This document shows positions 42,083-49,996 of a stretch of 64,000 nucleotides of DNA, in pieces (within the stretch, counting starts at the first letter, position 1; each line of letters begins with the position of its first letter). The translations under genes were made by a program, and so were the position numbers. Source of the DNA: a virus. Below the pieces are notes generated by a model, which worked only from the letters and a program-made list of their open reading frames with translations, was not told the origin of the DNA and made no database searches. The DNA lies in IMG/VR virus record IMGVR_UViG_3300036863_000086, positions 1 through 64,000 of that record. One strand, given 5' to 3'.

Positions 42083-42319
42083 CTAGGCTTCTGCATTGAC
42101 AGGAAGCTCATGGCGAGCAATTGCTGCATTTGCCCACATCATCGCGTCTTCAAGACTGGTCACAGCGAGACTCTTCTCACGGCAATCACCAATTTCTTCG
42201 TTCAGCCATAGTGCGAATTCTAAAAGTTTTGCGCGCACGTGTTCATGGACTATCTTCTTTTGGTCATCTGGCACATGGTACTTAAACCGATTTTTCAAGT
42301 CGACAAGTTCCATCGCCAC
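42083..42319 (-). CDS. Acb2-family (DUF7681) anti-CBASS cyclic-nucleotide sponge homologue
   Basis: 78 residues. FKYHVPD near the start, then a helix-turn-helix ending CREKSLAVTSLEDAMMWANAAIARHE, closely follows the pattern of phage Acb2 proteins (FxYHxP, SREKSLAxTxLEExMMWANAAIAR). Acb2 hexamers soak up cyclic di- and trinucleotides made by CBASS and similar defences. The key aromatic near the N-terminus and the WANAAIAR helix are kept, so it is probably active. Confidence 0.75.
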   Translation of the reverse strand: MAMELVDLKNRFKYHVPDDQKKIVHEHVRAKLLEFALWLNEEIGDCREKSLAVTSLEDAMMWANAAIARHELPVNAEA

Positions 42320-42865
42320 TTACTCCGATGCAGAAATCTGCGCCCCATACCGCTTCAGCGCAGCACGAATACGACCCTTAATAGCTCCAAGCTGGCTGGA
42401 GCTGTACTTGCTGGCGTTTTTCGGCATGTTAATGTAGCTCCATGCCGAGCGGCAGTGGTCCTCGCTGTCAAGCGGATAGCGAGCTTTGCCATCCGACTGA
42501 TAGCCAGGATCGGCATACGTCACATTGCCATATGGCTTTTTCGGTGTTGACGATGAAAGCCACTTTGAATACGGGAAATCAGCCCAGCGCTGTGTACCCA
42601 GCTCATTTGCCATTTCGCTCATTTGTGCCTCCGGCACGTTCGCATACAATGCGCGAAGGTGTGCCACTGCTTCAGCTCGCGTGCCATGGCACTTCACCAC
42701 TGCGCCAACGGTTCCATCTGAATTTTTCTTATGCACACAGTTGCCGTTCAACATATATGGCATCTTGTTGTAATCACCCCAATTCCTTGGCGCCGCCTGG
42801 TTCTCCTGGCGGTTGCCAGAAATTGCGACAAGTGGTGCATTTCCAATGGGGTCCCAAACGGCCAT
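42320..42865 (-). CDS. DUF6582-domain protein
   Basis: 181 residues. The C-terminal YADPGYQSDGKARYPLDSED, SAWSYINMPKNASKYS and IKGRIRAALKRYG form the DUF6582 domain often seen at the end of actinophage protease or structural proteins; here it stands with an unrelated N-terminal half (CVHKKNSDGTVGAVVKCHGT). Function unknown; context suggests packaging or host takeover. Confidence 0.6.
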   Translation of the reverse strand: MAVWDPIGNAPLVAISGNRQENQAAPRNWGDYNKMPYMLNGNCVHKKNSDGTVGAVVKCHGTRAEAVAHLRALYANVPEAQMSEMANELGTQRWADFPYSKWLSSSTPKKPYGNVTYADPGYQSDGKARYPLDSEDHCRSAWSYINMPKNASKYSSSQLGAIKGRIRAALKRYGAQISASE

Positions 42866-43116
42866 TATTGCGCTCGCTTCTTCGCCTTCTTCTGTTCATC
42901 GAGCAATTCTACAACACGACGAGCAACTGCCTCAGAGTGATCATGGCAGCAATGATGTTGCTCGATTGGCGGGCTGTGACAGATATGTGTCTGCCATGCG
43001 AAGTAGTAGGAATTGCAGCGTGAGCAATAATAGGTCCAACCCGGGTAGGTCGACGTTGTTGCTCCAGTATTGACTGAACCAGTTGTGAATTCCCAGTTCC
43101 CATTAATGTCAGCCAT
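42865..43116 (-). CDS. Cys/His-rich small protein
   Basis: 83 residues from ATG 43116. CSRCNSYYFAWQTHICH then HHCCHDHS provides many potential zinc ligands; the C-terminus is a basic helix. Could be a zinc-binding adaptor; not recognised. Confidence 0.5.
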   Translation of the reverse strand: MADINGNWEFTTGSVNTGATTSTYPGWTYYCSRCNSYYFAWQTHICHSPPIEQHHCCHDHSEAVARRVVELLDEQKKAKKRAQ

Positions 43117-43118
43117 CA

Positions 43119-43682
43119 TTAACCCCACGGGAGCAAAATATTCGTTCCAGGCTTTGGCAGCATTCCAACAGCCAAGTTGGTCTTCACGGAGTTTGCCCCA
43201 CCAGATGGTCCCTGCCGTAGCGACGGAATGATCACATTAAACGACGCTCCAGTTGCAGCAGCCGGAGCTGTTGCTCCAGTCGGCGCCACGATGTTTTTGT
43301 CGTCATACGTTGTCGTCGTGGTTGAGCCGAGGAATTTATACGCATCCCCTGCCAAGCGCCCATACACGTTGTACTGCACTGCCCCAGTCACTGCGGTCAG
43401 CGTCAGCCGATTGAAGTTCGTGCCATCCAAAACAGCATTCCCAGTTGCGAATGCTGCATTTGCAGCAGATGCAATACTCTCACCGGTCGCATTCACCGCA
43501 GTATATTTGTAGGTATAGGTTGTGGTCCCTGCCGCACCCACAGATGCCACGGTCGGCGCCACTGGCGTTGCAAGCGCTGTTGCACCTGTAATTTTGGCCG
43601 GCAGCAACTGCCCGTCCACACTCCGATAGGTGGTATTCTGAAAACCACTCTCACCCTTCGCCCTGCGCATCTTTTGAGCCAT
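43119..43682 (-). CDS. FN3/Ig-like domain structural protein
   Basis: 187 residues with TTYTYKYTAVNATGESIAS and NRLTLTAVTGAVQYNVYGR, the same sandwich-type domain that is inserted in the tail-tube protein at 20459. Basic N-terminus. Perhaps a head-surface decoration protein. Confidence 0.5.
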   Translation of the reverse strand: MAQKMRRAKGESGFQNTTYRSVDGQLLPAKITGATALATPVAPTVASVGAAGTTTYTYKYTAVNATGESIASAANAAFATGNAVLDGTNFNRLTLTAVTGAVQYNVYGRLAGDAYKFLGSTTTTTYDDKNIVAPTGATAPAAATGASFNVIIPSLRQGPSGGANSVKTNLAVGMLPKPGTNILLPWG

Positions 43683-44023
43683 TACTTTCCCCCTTCCGGC
43701 TTGTAGGTGCTGTTGGTATTTGCGAAGTCGCTCACTTCAGTAATGAACTTGAGCAGTGGGTCGCCGCCCTTTGCCGATTCCATTTCATTGACCTTGTCAA
43801 TCACATACATCGCGTACTGACCGCGAACACGTTCGTTCGCGGCGTGCAGCGCAAGGTTAATCACGGAACGGCAAGCAGCAGGATACGCTTCGCGCAAATC
43901 CTTGTTACCCAATTCAATCAGTGTCTCTTCTGGCTTGAGGGTCCGTTCGACCTCCAAGTCAGCCAGCGCCACCACGCCGGACCAATCCACCGGGACTCGG
44001 TCGCTGAGCTTGTCCATCACCAC
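43682..44023 (-). CDS. Helical protein, first gene of the late operon
   Basis: 113 residues, almost all helical (TLIELGNKDLREAYPAACRS). It is promoter-proximal in the leftward late unit with GGGAGGG upstream. A small terminase-like role is possible from position and helicity but not supported by motifs. Confidence 0.45.
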   Translation of the reverse strand: MVMDKLSDRVPVDWSGVVALADLEVERTLKPEETLIELGNKDLREAYPAACRSVINLALHAANERVRGQYAMYVIDKVNEMESAKGGDPLLKFITEVSDFANTNSTYKPEGGK

Positions 44024-44148
44024 GGGGTTCCCTCCCTTCTATTTGTAAAGCGCAAAACTCGCTTCTACTCTTCAACTTCCAGAGCGTCCCACCTTCCCAG
44101 TTATACTGCCATACGTCGTGCGATCTGGCGAGTTACTGTTCCTTATAT
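44024..44148 (+). promoter_or_regulatory. Divergent intergenic region between late operon and array/Tas unit
   Basis: 125 bases without coding. Leftward late genes and rightward arrays diverge from here, so at least two promoters are expected. On the plus strand TTATATAG (around 44142) could be a -10 element; no convincing -35 pair was found on either strand. Confidence 0.35.
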
Positions 44149-44743
44149 AGCAAAGCCTGGCCGGAGATGAAATCCGTACACTGCGTGCGAGCCATCATAG
44201 AAGTGAAAACCATGGCACCGAGTGCGAGCCATTGGCTGTGTGAATTCCCATTTGCATCGTGCGAGCCATTTAGAACGTGAAATCCAAGCATATCGTGCGA
44301 GCCAAGATAATTGCGAAATCCATCCATCTCGTGCGAGCCAAGGTAATATGTGCAACCCAAATCATGCGTGCGAGTCATTGAGCGAATGCAACCCATCGCC
44401 TAGCGTACGAGCCATTGCTTACTGTGAAACCCAGGTGTAGCGTGCGAGCCAAGGTATGTATGAAACCCAAGCTAAAGGTGCGAGCCAGTATCGTTGGTGC
44501 AACCCCAAGTGTAGCGTGCGAGCCAAGGTAATGTGTGAAACCCAAGTGTAGCGTGCGTTAGCCGCAAGAACGATGAAATCCGTCCATCTCGTGCGAGCCA
44601 AACAGAGCGTGAAATCCAAGTTTACCGTGCGAGCCATTGGATCGTGTGAAGCCCTAAGCAATGGTGCGAGCCGTTATACCCGTGAAAACCAAATGGAGGT
44701 GCGAGTCAAAGATAAAGTGAAGCCCAGAATCAAGGTACGAGCC
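44149..44743 (+). repeat. TIGR array 1 (about 16 dual-spacer units)
   Basis: Unit of 36 nt: box A GTGCGAGCC (9), spacer A (9-10), box B GTGAAACCC or GTGAAATCC (9), spacer B (9). About 16 box A and 16 box B copies; variants GTACGAGCC, GTGCGAGTC, GTGCAACCC. It begins with a decayed box A (GCAAAGCC, 44150-44157) and ends with GTACGAGCC at 44735-44743, just before the tas ribosome site. Spacers differ but some recur (B: AAGTGTAGC twice, AGGTGTAGC once; A: AAGGTAATAT/AAGGTATGT/AAGGTAATGT). This matches TIGR arrays giving 36-nt guide RNAs. Confidence 0.88.
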
Positions 44744-44744
44744 A

Positions 44745-44758
44745 AACTCCAAGGAGTT
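44745..44758 (+). promoter_or_regulatory. Palindrome carrying the tas ribosome-binding site
   Basis: AACTCC-AA-GGAGTT. The right half contains the Shine-Dalgarno AAGGAG for GTG 44762, and the left half, directly abutting the last array box, can pair with it. Processing of the last guide could decide whether the site is free. Confidence 0.5.
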
Positions 44759-44761
44759 GCA

Positions 44762-45592
44762 GTGACGACAACAGAGCAAGGAATTGTCGTTCCAACGTTG
44801 CCAGAGATCGAAACGCTGGAGCGGAAAATTCGCACAACAGCAGCACAGCTTCCGCCAGAGGAAGCACGACTGCTGGTGCTGCTGTACTACCAATTGCAAG
44901 AACACCGGATCGCCACCGGTAACCAGGCAAAAAGCGGTGGTGACAACCCAATCCTGATGCACTATCACCAGCAGCTCTCTTCACTGGAACGCAGCCTACC
45001 GCCGCTGCTCGGCAAATGGGCACAGTCCCAAACTGCTGGACAGTGGTCCCTGTCACAGGTCGGCGTCGGTCCTGTTATGGCCGCAGGTCTGCTCGCGCAT
45101 ATCGACATTGTCAAATTCCCTTCGGTGTCACACCTGTGGTCATTCGCTGGCCAGAACCCACTTGCAAAATGGGGGAAAGGCCAGAAGCGGCCGTGGAACG
45201 CACAACTCAAGGTGCTGGTCTGGAAAATCGGCGACTCATTTGTCAAGCTCAACAAGCACCCTGACTGCTACTACGGTCATATCTACGCGAATCGCAAGGC
45301 GATCGAAGTCTCTCGCAATGAGCACGGTGCGTTTGCGGAGCAGGCAGCAGAGATTCTTGAGGTTCGTAAAATCAAGGACGAGCGGACGCTGTCCTTCTAC
45401 AAGGCCGGCAAGCTGCCACCGGGGCACATCGATATGCGCGCTCGGCGTTACGCTTCCAAGCGGTTCCTCTCACACTATTTCGTCGTTGCGTATGAGGCAG
45501 CGCACGGCGAGCCTGCTCCTCGTCCATATGTAGAAACAGTGCTCGGGCACACCGACATCGACGCACCGCCAAACTGGCCATTGACCAAGTAG
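44762..45592 (+). CDS. tasA: Tas protein, nuclease-less TasA type (Nop / Transposase_20-like)
   Basis: 276 residues from GTG 44762 (AAGGAG six bases upstream). Earlier in-frame starts would translate the array itself and are rejected. Residues 10-110 are helical, probably coiled coil. Residues 110-165 hold the helix-hairpin-helix signature LSQVGVGPVMAAGLLAHIDI, then HLWSFAGQNP, shared by IS110-type Transposase_20 and the Nop domain of box C/D RNP proteins. The C-terminus is basic and ends PPNWPLTK. No RuvC (DEDD) or HNH part is present. In TIGR-Tas systems such proteins bind 36-nt guides with two spacers and recognise DNA; here binding without cutting is predicted. Confidence 0.82.
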   Translation: MTTTEQGIVVPTLPEIETLERKIRTTAAQLPPEEARLLVLLYYQLQEHRIATGNQAKSGGDNPILMHYHQQLSSLERSLPPLLGKWAQSQTAGQWSLSQVGVGPVMAAGLLAHIDIVKFPSVSHLWSFAGQNPLAKWGKGQKRPWNAQLKVLVWKIGDSFVKLNKHPDCYYGHIYANRKAIEVSRNEHGAFAEQAAEILEVRKIKDERTLSFYKAGKLPPGHIDMRARRYASKRFLSHYFVVAYEAAHGEPAPRPYVETVLGHTDIDAPPNWPLTK

Positions 45593-45599
45593 CAATTAA

Positions 45600-46304
45600 T
45601 TACTTGCCAAATGGTGATCGTGAAACCCATATCCTTCGTGCGAGCCAAGAACGTAATGAAACCCAAATCGTAGGTGCGAGCCTCTATAAGGGTGAAACCC
45701 ATAATTCCTGTGCGAGCCATGTCGCGCTGAAACCCGAGCGGTATGTGCGAGCCCGTCTGATCGTGAAACCCATATCATGCGTGCGAGCCATAGCAGCTAT
45801 GAAACCCATGCCCTTTGTGCGAGCCTCTATGAGGGTGAAATCCGCAATCACTGTGCGAGCCACCAGCAAAGTGCAAATCCGTACTTCATGTGCGAGCTAC
45901 AGGTTTTAGTGCAACCCAATATAGTCGTGCGAGCCACTACAGAGGCGAAACCCATACTCCAGGTGCGAGCCATTGCAGTCATGAAACCCATGCCTCTTGT
46001 GCGAGCCACCGTGGTTCGGTGAAATCCGTACGTCGAGTGCAAGCCAAGACGTGTATGAAACCCTGATGTAGCGTGCGAGCCGGAACACAGGTGAAACCCT
46101 ATGGCTCAGTGCGAGCCATACTTTCTGTGAATCCCAATCCATGCGTGCGAGCCATTGTCTTCGTGAAGCCCAAGCATTCAGTGCGAGCCATCAACAGTAA
46201 TGAAACCCAAATTAGGCGTGCGAGTCCAAGCATAGGGTGAAGTCCGTAGCCTTGGTGCGAGCCAAATTCTCAGTGAAACCCATAATGTTCGTGCGTTTTC
46301 ACCC
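45600..46304 (+). repeat. TIGR array 2 (about 18 dual-spacer units)
   Basis: Same 36-nt design as array 1, 18 box A copies, starting eight bases after the tas stop with a decayed box A (TTACTTGCC) and ending with a decayed GTGCGTTTTC followed by ACCCAAAACA. Box B here is mostly GTGAAACCC or ATGAAACCC. Related spacers: A TCTATAAGG/TCTATGAGG; B ATGCCCTTT/ATGCCTCTT. Spacers most often begin with A. Confidence 0.88.
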
Positions 46305-46338
46305 AAAACATGCCCAAATTCGTCGAAACTAGGAGGAA

Positions 46339-46557
46339 ATGTCACTATTTGCTGACCTAACATACCTGCGTCGCAGCCGACATATTTTCGTCGACATGCG
46401 TGGCGGGACATCGCACACCTACTTCGGCGAGGTTTCCCAGGAGCGCGGGCTTCTTGTTATAACAACTCGAACAGGGTTCTTTGGGCTACGACGGCAAATT
46501 ACAAAAATCCCACACACCTCCATCGAATCCTGGTCCTACTGGACCACCCCGTATTGA
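46339..46557 (+). CDS. Small protein between arrays 2 and 3
   Basis: 72 residues; AGGAGG at perfect spacing before ATG 46339. Basic, beta-rich (RRSRHIFVDMRGG, RGLLVITTRTGFFGLRR). Not recognised. First of four genes that split the arrays. Confidence 0.55.
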   Translation: MSLFADLTYLRRSRHIFVDMRGGTSHTYFGEVSQERGLLVITTRTGFFGLRRQITKIPHTSIESWSYWTTPY

Positions 46558-46569
46558 GGAGGAGGAGAA

Positions 46570-46794
46570 GTGTTCGAAGGCCCAATCAAGAAATTGGAAA
46601 CAATACTCGACAAAACATCGAAAGAGATCAACGAGGGAAAATACTGGGAATATATCGTTGATACCATAGGGCGCCCAGAAGCTCTCCAACCACTCCTCAC
46701 CTCACGCGGTAAGGATCGTTGGGAACTTGTCAGCGCGGTCAACGACACACTGTTTTTCAAGCGCCCAATGCAAAAAGGGGCAAAGAATTCATGA
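46570..46794 (+). CDS. Small protein, DUF4177-like
   Basis: 74 residues from GTG 46570 with GGAGGAG upstream. KYWEYIVDTIGR and SRGKDRWELVSAVNDTLFFK resemble DUF4177-type small alpha/beta proteins, a family of unknown function. ATGA overlap with the next gene. Confidence 0.5.
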   Translation: MFEGPIKKLETILDKTSKEINEGKYWEYIVDTIGRPEALQPLLTSRGKDRWELVSAVNDTLFFKRPMQKGAKNS

Positions 46795-47036
46795 CCACAG
46801 GCACCATGAAGACGATGGATCAGTCTGGTGACACCGAAATCAAGTGGGACCGCAGCGATCCAGACTCAATTGCAATCGCTCGGGAAGCATTTAATGAGGC
46901 TACTCAGCGCCGTTCGGAAGGCGGCAAGGGCTATCTGGCGTATCGCGTTGAGCGTGGTGGTAAGGGTGCAGTCATTCGTGACTTCGATCCTGCCGCCGAG
47001 CGGATCATCCTTGCGCCGCCTATGGCCGGTGGTTAA
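46791..47036 (+). CDS. Conserved actinobacterial/phage hypothetical protein
   Basis: 81 residues from ATG 46791. IKWDRSDPDSIAIAREAF, KGYLAYRVERGGKG and FDPAAERIILAPPMAGG follow a pattern recurrent in actinobacteria and their phages (from memory). Function unknown; its partner gene follows. Confidence 0.6.
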   Translation: MTTGTMKTMDQSGDTEIKWDRSDPDSIAIAREAFNEATQRRSEGGKGYLAYRVERGGKGAVIRDFDPAAERIILAPPMAGG

Positions 47037-47049
47037 TTCAGAGGAATAT

Positions 47050-47610
47050 ATGCCGTACCGCGTCTATGCTTCCGAAGCGACAGCCACCACAATTAACATG
47101 AGCGCAACAACAAACACCACCACAGATCCTGGCAACTATTACATCTACTTCAATACCGGCTATCGATACCCGAGCGCCGAGGAACTACGTCGTCTGCAAC
47201 CACAAGCATACGAATTTGCCAACGCCACGCAACAGTACCGGCGTTGGCAACAGCAACAGACAGCGCATGAACGACAGGCAGCACGTGAACATGAGAAGGA
47301 AGCACAGGAAGCACAAAAGCGTGCAGAAGTGCTCCTGCTCTCCGTTCTCGACGCAAGGCAAGCTGAACAGTGGGCAACGACCCACGAAGTCGACGTGGTC
47401 GGCTCAGAAGGGCACAACTACCGTCTGACTCGCGCTCGTCAAGGTGGCGTATTCCGCCTTGGGTCACGAAACCGTCGTACGCATTCGCTGTGTATCCACC
47501 ACGACTACGCAATTCCTATTGAGGACCAAATCGCAGCGCAGAAGCTCCAGATCGAAACGGACGAAGCCGAATTCTGCCGTATCGCAAATGAGAGCCCAGT
47601 ACTCGCGTAA
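47050..47610 (+). CDS. Conserved hypothetical protein with coiled coil
   Basis: 186 residues from ATG 47050 (GAGGAA upstream). A coiled coil (QQTAHERQAAREHEKEAQEA) leads to EVDVVGSEGHNYRLTRARQ and LCIHHDYAIPIEDQIAAQKL, a C-terminal domain common in actinobacterial genomes and often paired with the preceding gene type. Function not known. Array 3 begins two bases after its stop. Confidence 0.6.
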   Translation: MPYRVYASEATATTINMSATTNTTTDPGNYYIYFNTGYRYPSAEELRRLQPQAYEFANATQQYRRWQQQQTAHERQAAREHEKEAQEAQKRAEVLLLSVLDARQAEQWATTHEVDVVGSEGHNYRLTRARQGGVFRLGSRNRRTHSLCIHHDYAIPIEDQIAAQKLQIETDEAEFCRIANESPVLA

Positions 47611-47611
47611 C

Positions 47612-49590
47612 AACTTAGCCATTGCTAGCGGTGAAGCCCATGCCTTTTGTGCGAGCCACTAGCCCATGTTAAGCACATACCGTGCGTGCGAGCTATAGGT
47701 AGCTGTGAAGCCCATGTCTTTTGTGCGAGCCACCATCCTAGTTAATAACAAAGTGTACGTGCGAGCCACCACGAGCGTCAAATCCCATAGGGGCCATGCG
47801 AGCCAATAATGCGTGTGAAATCCGTCGACAAAGTGCGAGCCAAGATACTTATGAAACCCGTACCATCTGTGCAAGCCTCTGAATGCGGTTGAAACCATAC
47901 CATCTGTGCGAGCCGTACCCTTAGTGAAATCCTCTTCGGCGGTGCGAGCCACACTCATTTGTGAAACCCCAGTACAACGTGCGAGCTACAAATGGTGTGA
48001 AACCCAAATTTCCCGTGCGAGCCACTCCCCGTTGTGCAAGCCCGAGATGTGAATGCGAGCCATTGAAACGGTAAAATCCAATTCCTTGGTGCGAGCCATT
48101 GAACCCGTAAAATCCGTATCTCTCGTGAAGTCCGGGTTGCATGTGCGAGCCACAAGTTCAGTGAAATCCATGTAGTACGTGCGAGCCACTCCCTGTTGTG
48201 CAACCCGGAGGTGCAGTGCGAGCCACGGCAATGCATGTAACCCAAATTTCCAGTGCGAGCCATATCGTTTGTGCAACCCAATAGAACCGTGCGAGCCATT
48301 GAATCTGAGAAACCCAATTCCTTGGTGCGAGCCATGTTCAGTGCGAAATCCAAGTGCAACGTGCGCGCCAGTCTGCGTGTGAAACCCATACCATGTGTGC
48401 GAGCCATTACAGTGAGTAAAATCCACTATCTTGGTGCGAGTCATTACAGTGAGTGAACCCCAATGGATCTGTGCGAGCCATTATTCCCGTGAAATCCAAT
48501 ATCTCAGTGCGGGCCAAGATGCTTGCGAAACCCATAAAGTCAGTGCGAGCCATTGCCGTCATGAAATCCATTGACTCAGTGCGAGCCATTACTTCCGTGA
48601 AATCCGTACGTAGCGTGCGAGCCATCCCAGTCGTGAAGTCCATAGTTGGTCTGCGAGTCAAGCTAAGCGTGCAACCCAACATGGCCGTGCGAGCCATTGT
48701 CGTCATGAAAACCAGGGTTAACGTGCGAGCCATTGAAACAGTGAAACCAGTCCTTAACGCGCATCCCATTACGTAAGCCAACAGCCGCGTGACATCCATA
48801 CTACTCGTGCGAGCCAGCTCCTAAGTGAAAACCGTACCCCTTGTGCGCACGCCTATAGTGAAACCCTGTTCGATGTGCGAGCCGTTGTTATGGTGAAATC
48901 CCTACCACATGTGCGAGCCAAAGCAATTGTGCAACCCAATGTCGGTCTGCGAGCCAAAAGCAAGGTGAAAACCGTGCCCTATAGTGCGAGCCATGTCTGA
49001 AATGAAATCCACAGGGGTCTGTGCGAGCCACAGGCAATGGTGCAAACCGAAGTCGAAGTGCGAGCCCCGCGCGACAGTGAAATCCATATAAGCGGTGCGA
49101 GCCGTACCATTAGTGAAATCCCATTCGTCCGATGCGAGCCATGCGATATGCGAAACCCATAGCAGGCATGCGAGCCAACGGCAGGGCGAAAACCGTACCC
49201 CATAGTGCGTGCATAAGCCATGTCTTCTCTGAAATCCAGGGATCTCGTGCGGGCCAAGGTGTGTGATGAAACCGACCCCAACGTGCGAGCCATTAGCAAG
49301 GTGAAACCCGTACTCCTGGTGCGAGCCATTACTTCCGTGAAATCCTCCGTCCTTGGTGCGAGCCATCGTCAAGGTGAACTCCATTCCAATTGTGCAAGCC
49401 ATTCAAGCAGTGAAAACCCACCCCAAGAGTGCGAGCCATATTGCGCGTGAAACCCGCCGCCCTTCGTGCGAGCCACATCGTCGGTGAAACCCAAGCATAT
49501 TGTGCGAGCCAACGAGCGTCTGCAATCCATATTGCGGGTGCGAGCCAGTCACAACGTTCAACCCGTGGGCATTGTGCGTCCATCAATCCA
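47612..49590 (+). repeat. TIGR array 3 (about 52 dual-spacer units)
   Basis: About 1.97 kb of 36-nt units, starting with a decayed box A (AACTTAGCC) and ending in a decayed GTGCGTCC followed by ATCAATCCAAAAACA, like the end of array 2. Box A is GTGCGAGCC in most units (also ATGCGAGCC, GTGCGGGCC, CTGCGAGCC); box B is more variable (GTGAAATCC, GTGCAACCC, GTAAAATCC, ATGAAATCC). A few positions are irregular (double box B near 48113-48132, decayed units near 48760-48785 and 48843-48852). Repeated spacers include A ATTACTTCC twice with different B partners and B AATTCCTTG twice. Confidence 0.88.
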
Positions 49591-49621
49591 AAAACAGCGT
49601 TCGAAAGGGCTACAAGTTAAA

Positions 49622-49981
49622 ATGGTTGACTCCACCGCCCAACACCTCCTTGCCACCGCCGTTGGCAAGCTCCCATCGTCCCAACTCTACCTCGAAGCCT
49701 TTCTCCTCGACCGTAAAGTTGTCGGTGACCAATACTCGCGCTCCCGCTGTCCCATCGCCAACTACCTTGCATCGGAACTCCGCATTTCTCCCCGAGAACG
49801 AGTTTGGGTTGGTTGGAGCACCGTTTGCATCGTCCGTCGCCGTCCCTTCCTCCCCGCAAAAACCATCGCGCTCGTGAACCTCACGCTCGGCCACAGGGTC
49901 TTCATCCGCAACTTTGATGGTGGTTTCTACCCGTCGCTCATTGCCACGTCCCGTACCGCGTACCCACGAATCCCACAGTAA
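49622..49981 (+). CDS. Hypothetical protein, paralogue of 50769 gene
   Basis: 119 residues from ATG 49622, just after array 3 (upstream in-frame codons are array sequence). RCPIANYLASELRI, then an LGHRVFIRNFDGGFYPSLI ending, matches the plan of the 50769 protein (CPVARWLQREL, FIQKFDLGDFPKL). This CPxAxxL...FxxxFDxGxxPxL type occurs in actinobacteria and phages; function unknown. Confidence 0.6.
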   Translation: MVDSTAQHLLATAVGKLPSSQLYLEAFLLDRKVVGDQYSRSRCPIANYLASELRISPRERVWVGWSTVCIVRRRPFLPAKTIALVNLTLGHRVFIRNFDGGFYPSLIATSRTAYPRIPQ

Positions 49982-49996
49982 CTAAACGAAGGAACC

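Noticed and set aside
44573-44761. Longer Tas start at 44573
   Set aside because: The added 63 codons are array units; GTG 44762 has a good ribosome site.
44573-45592. IS110-family insertion sequence
   Set aside because: The protein resembles the Transposase_20 part only; the N-terminal DEDD RuvC-like domain, bridge-RNA-type ends and target duplications are missing.
47955-48407. Long minus-strand open frames with a MART...GF repeat inside the arrays
   Set aside because: The 36-nt unit is a multiple of three and box sequences lack stops in several frames, so repeated 12-residue 'proteins' appear in many frames on both strands. They have no ribosome sites and change register with spacer indels.
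44149-49590. CRISPR array
   Set aside because: Spacers are only 9 nt, two different repeats alternate, and no Cas gene is near. Dual-spacer 36-nt units with a Nop-like protein fit TIGR-Tas instead.
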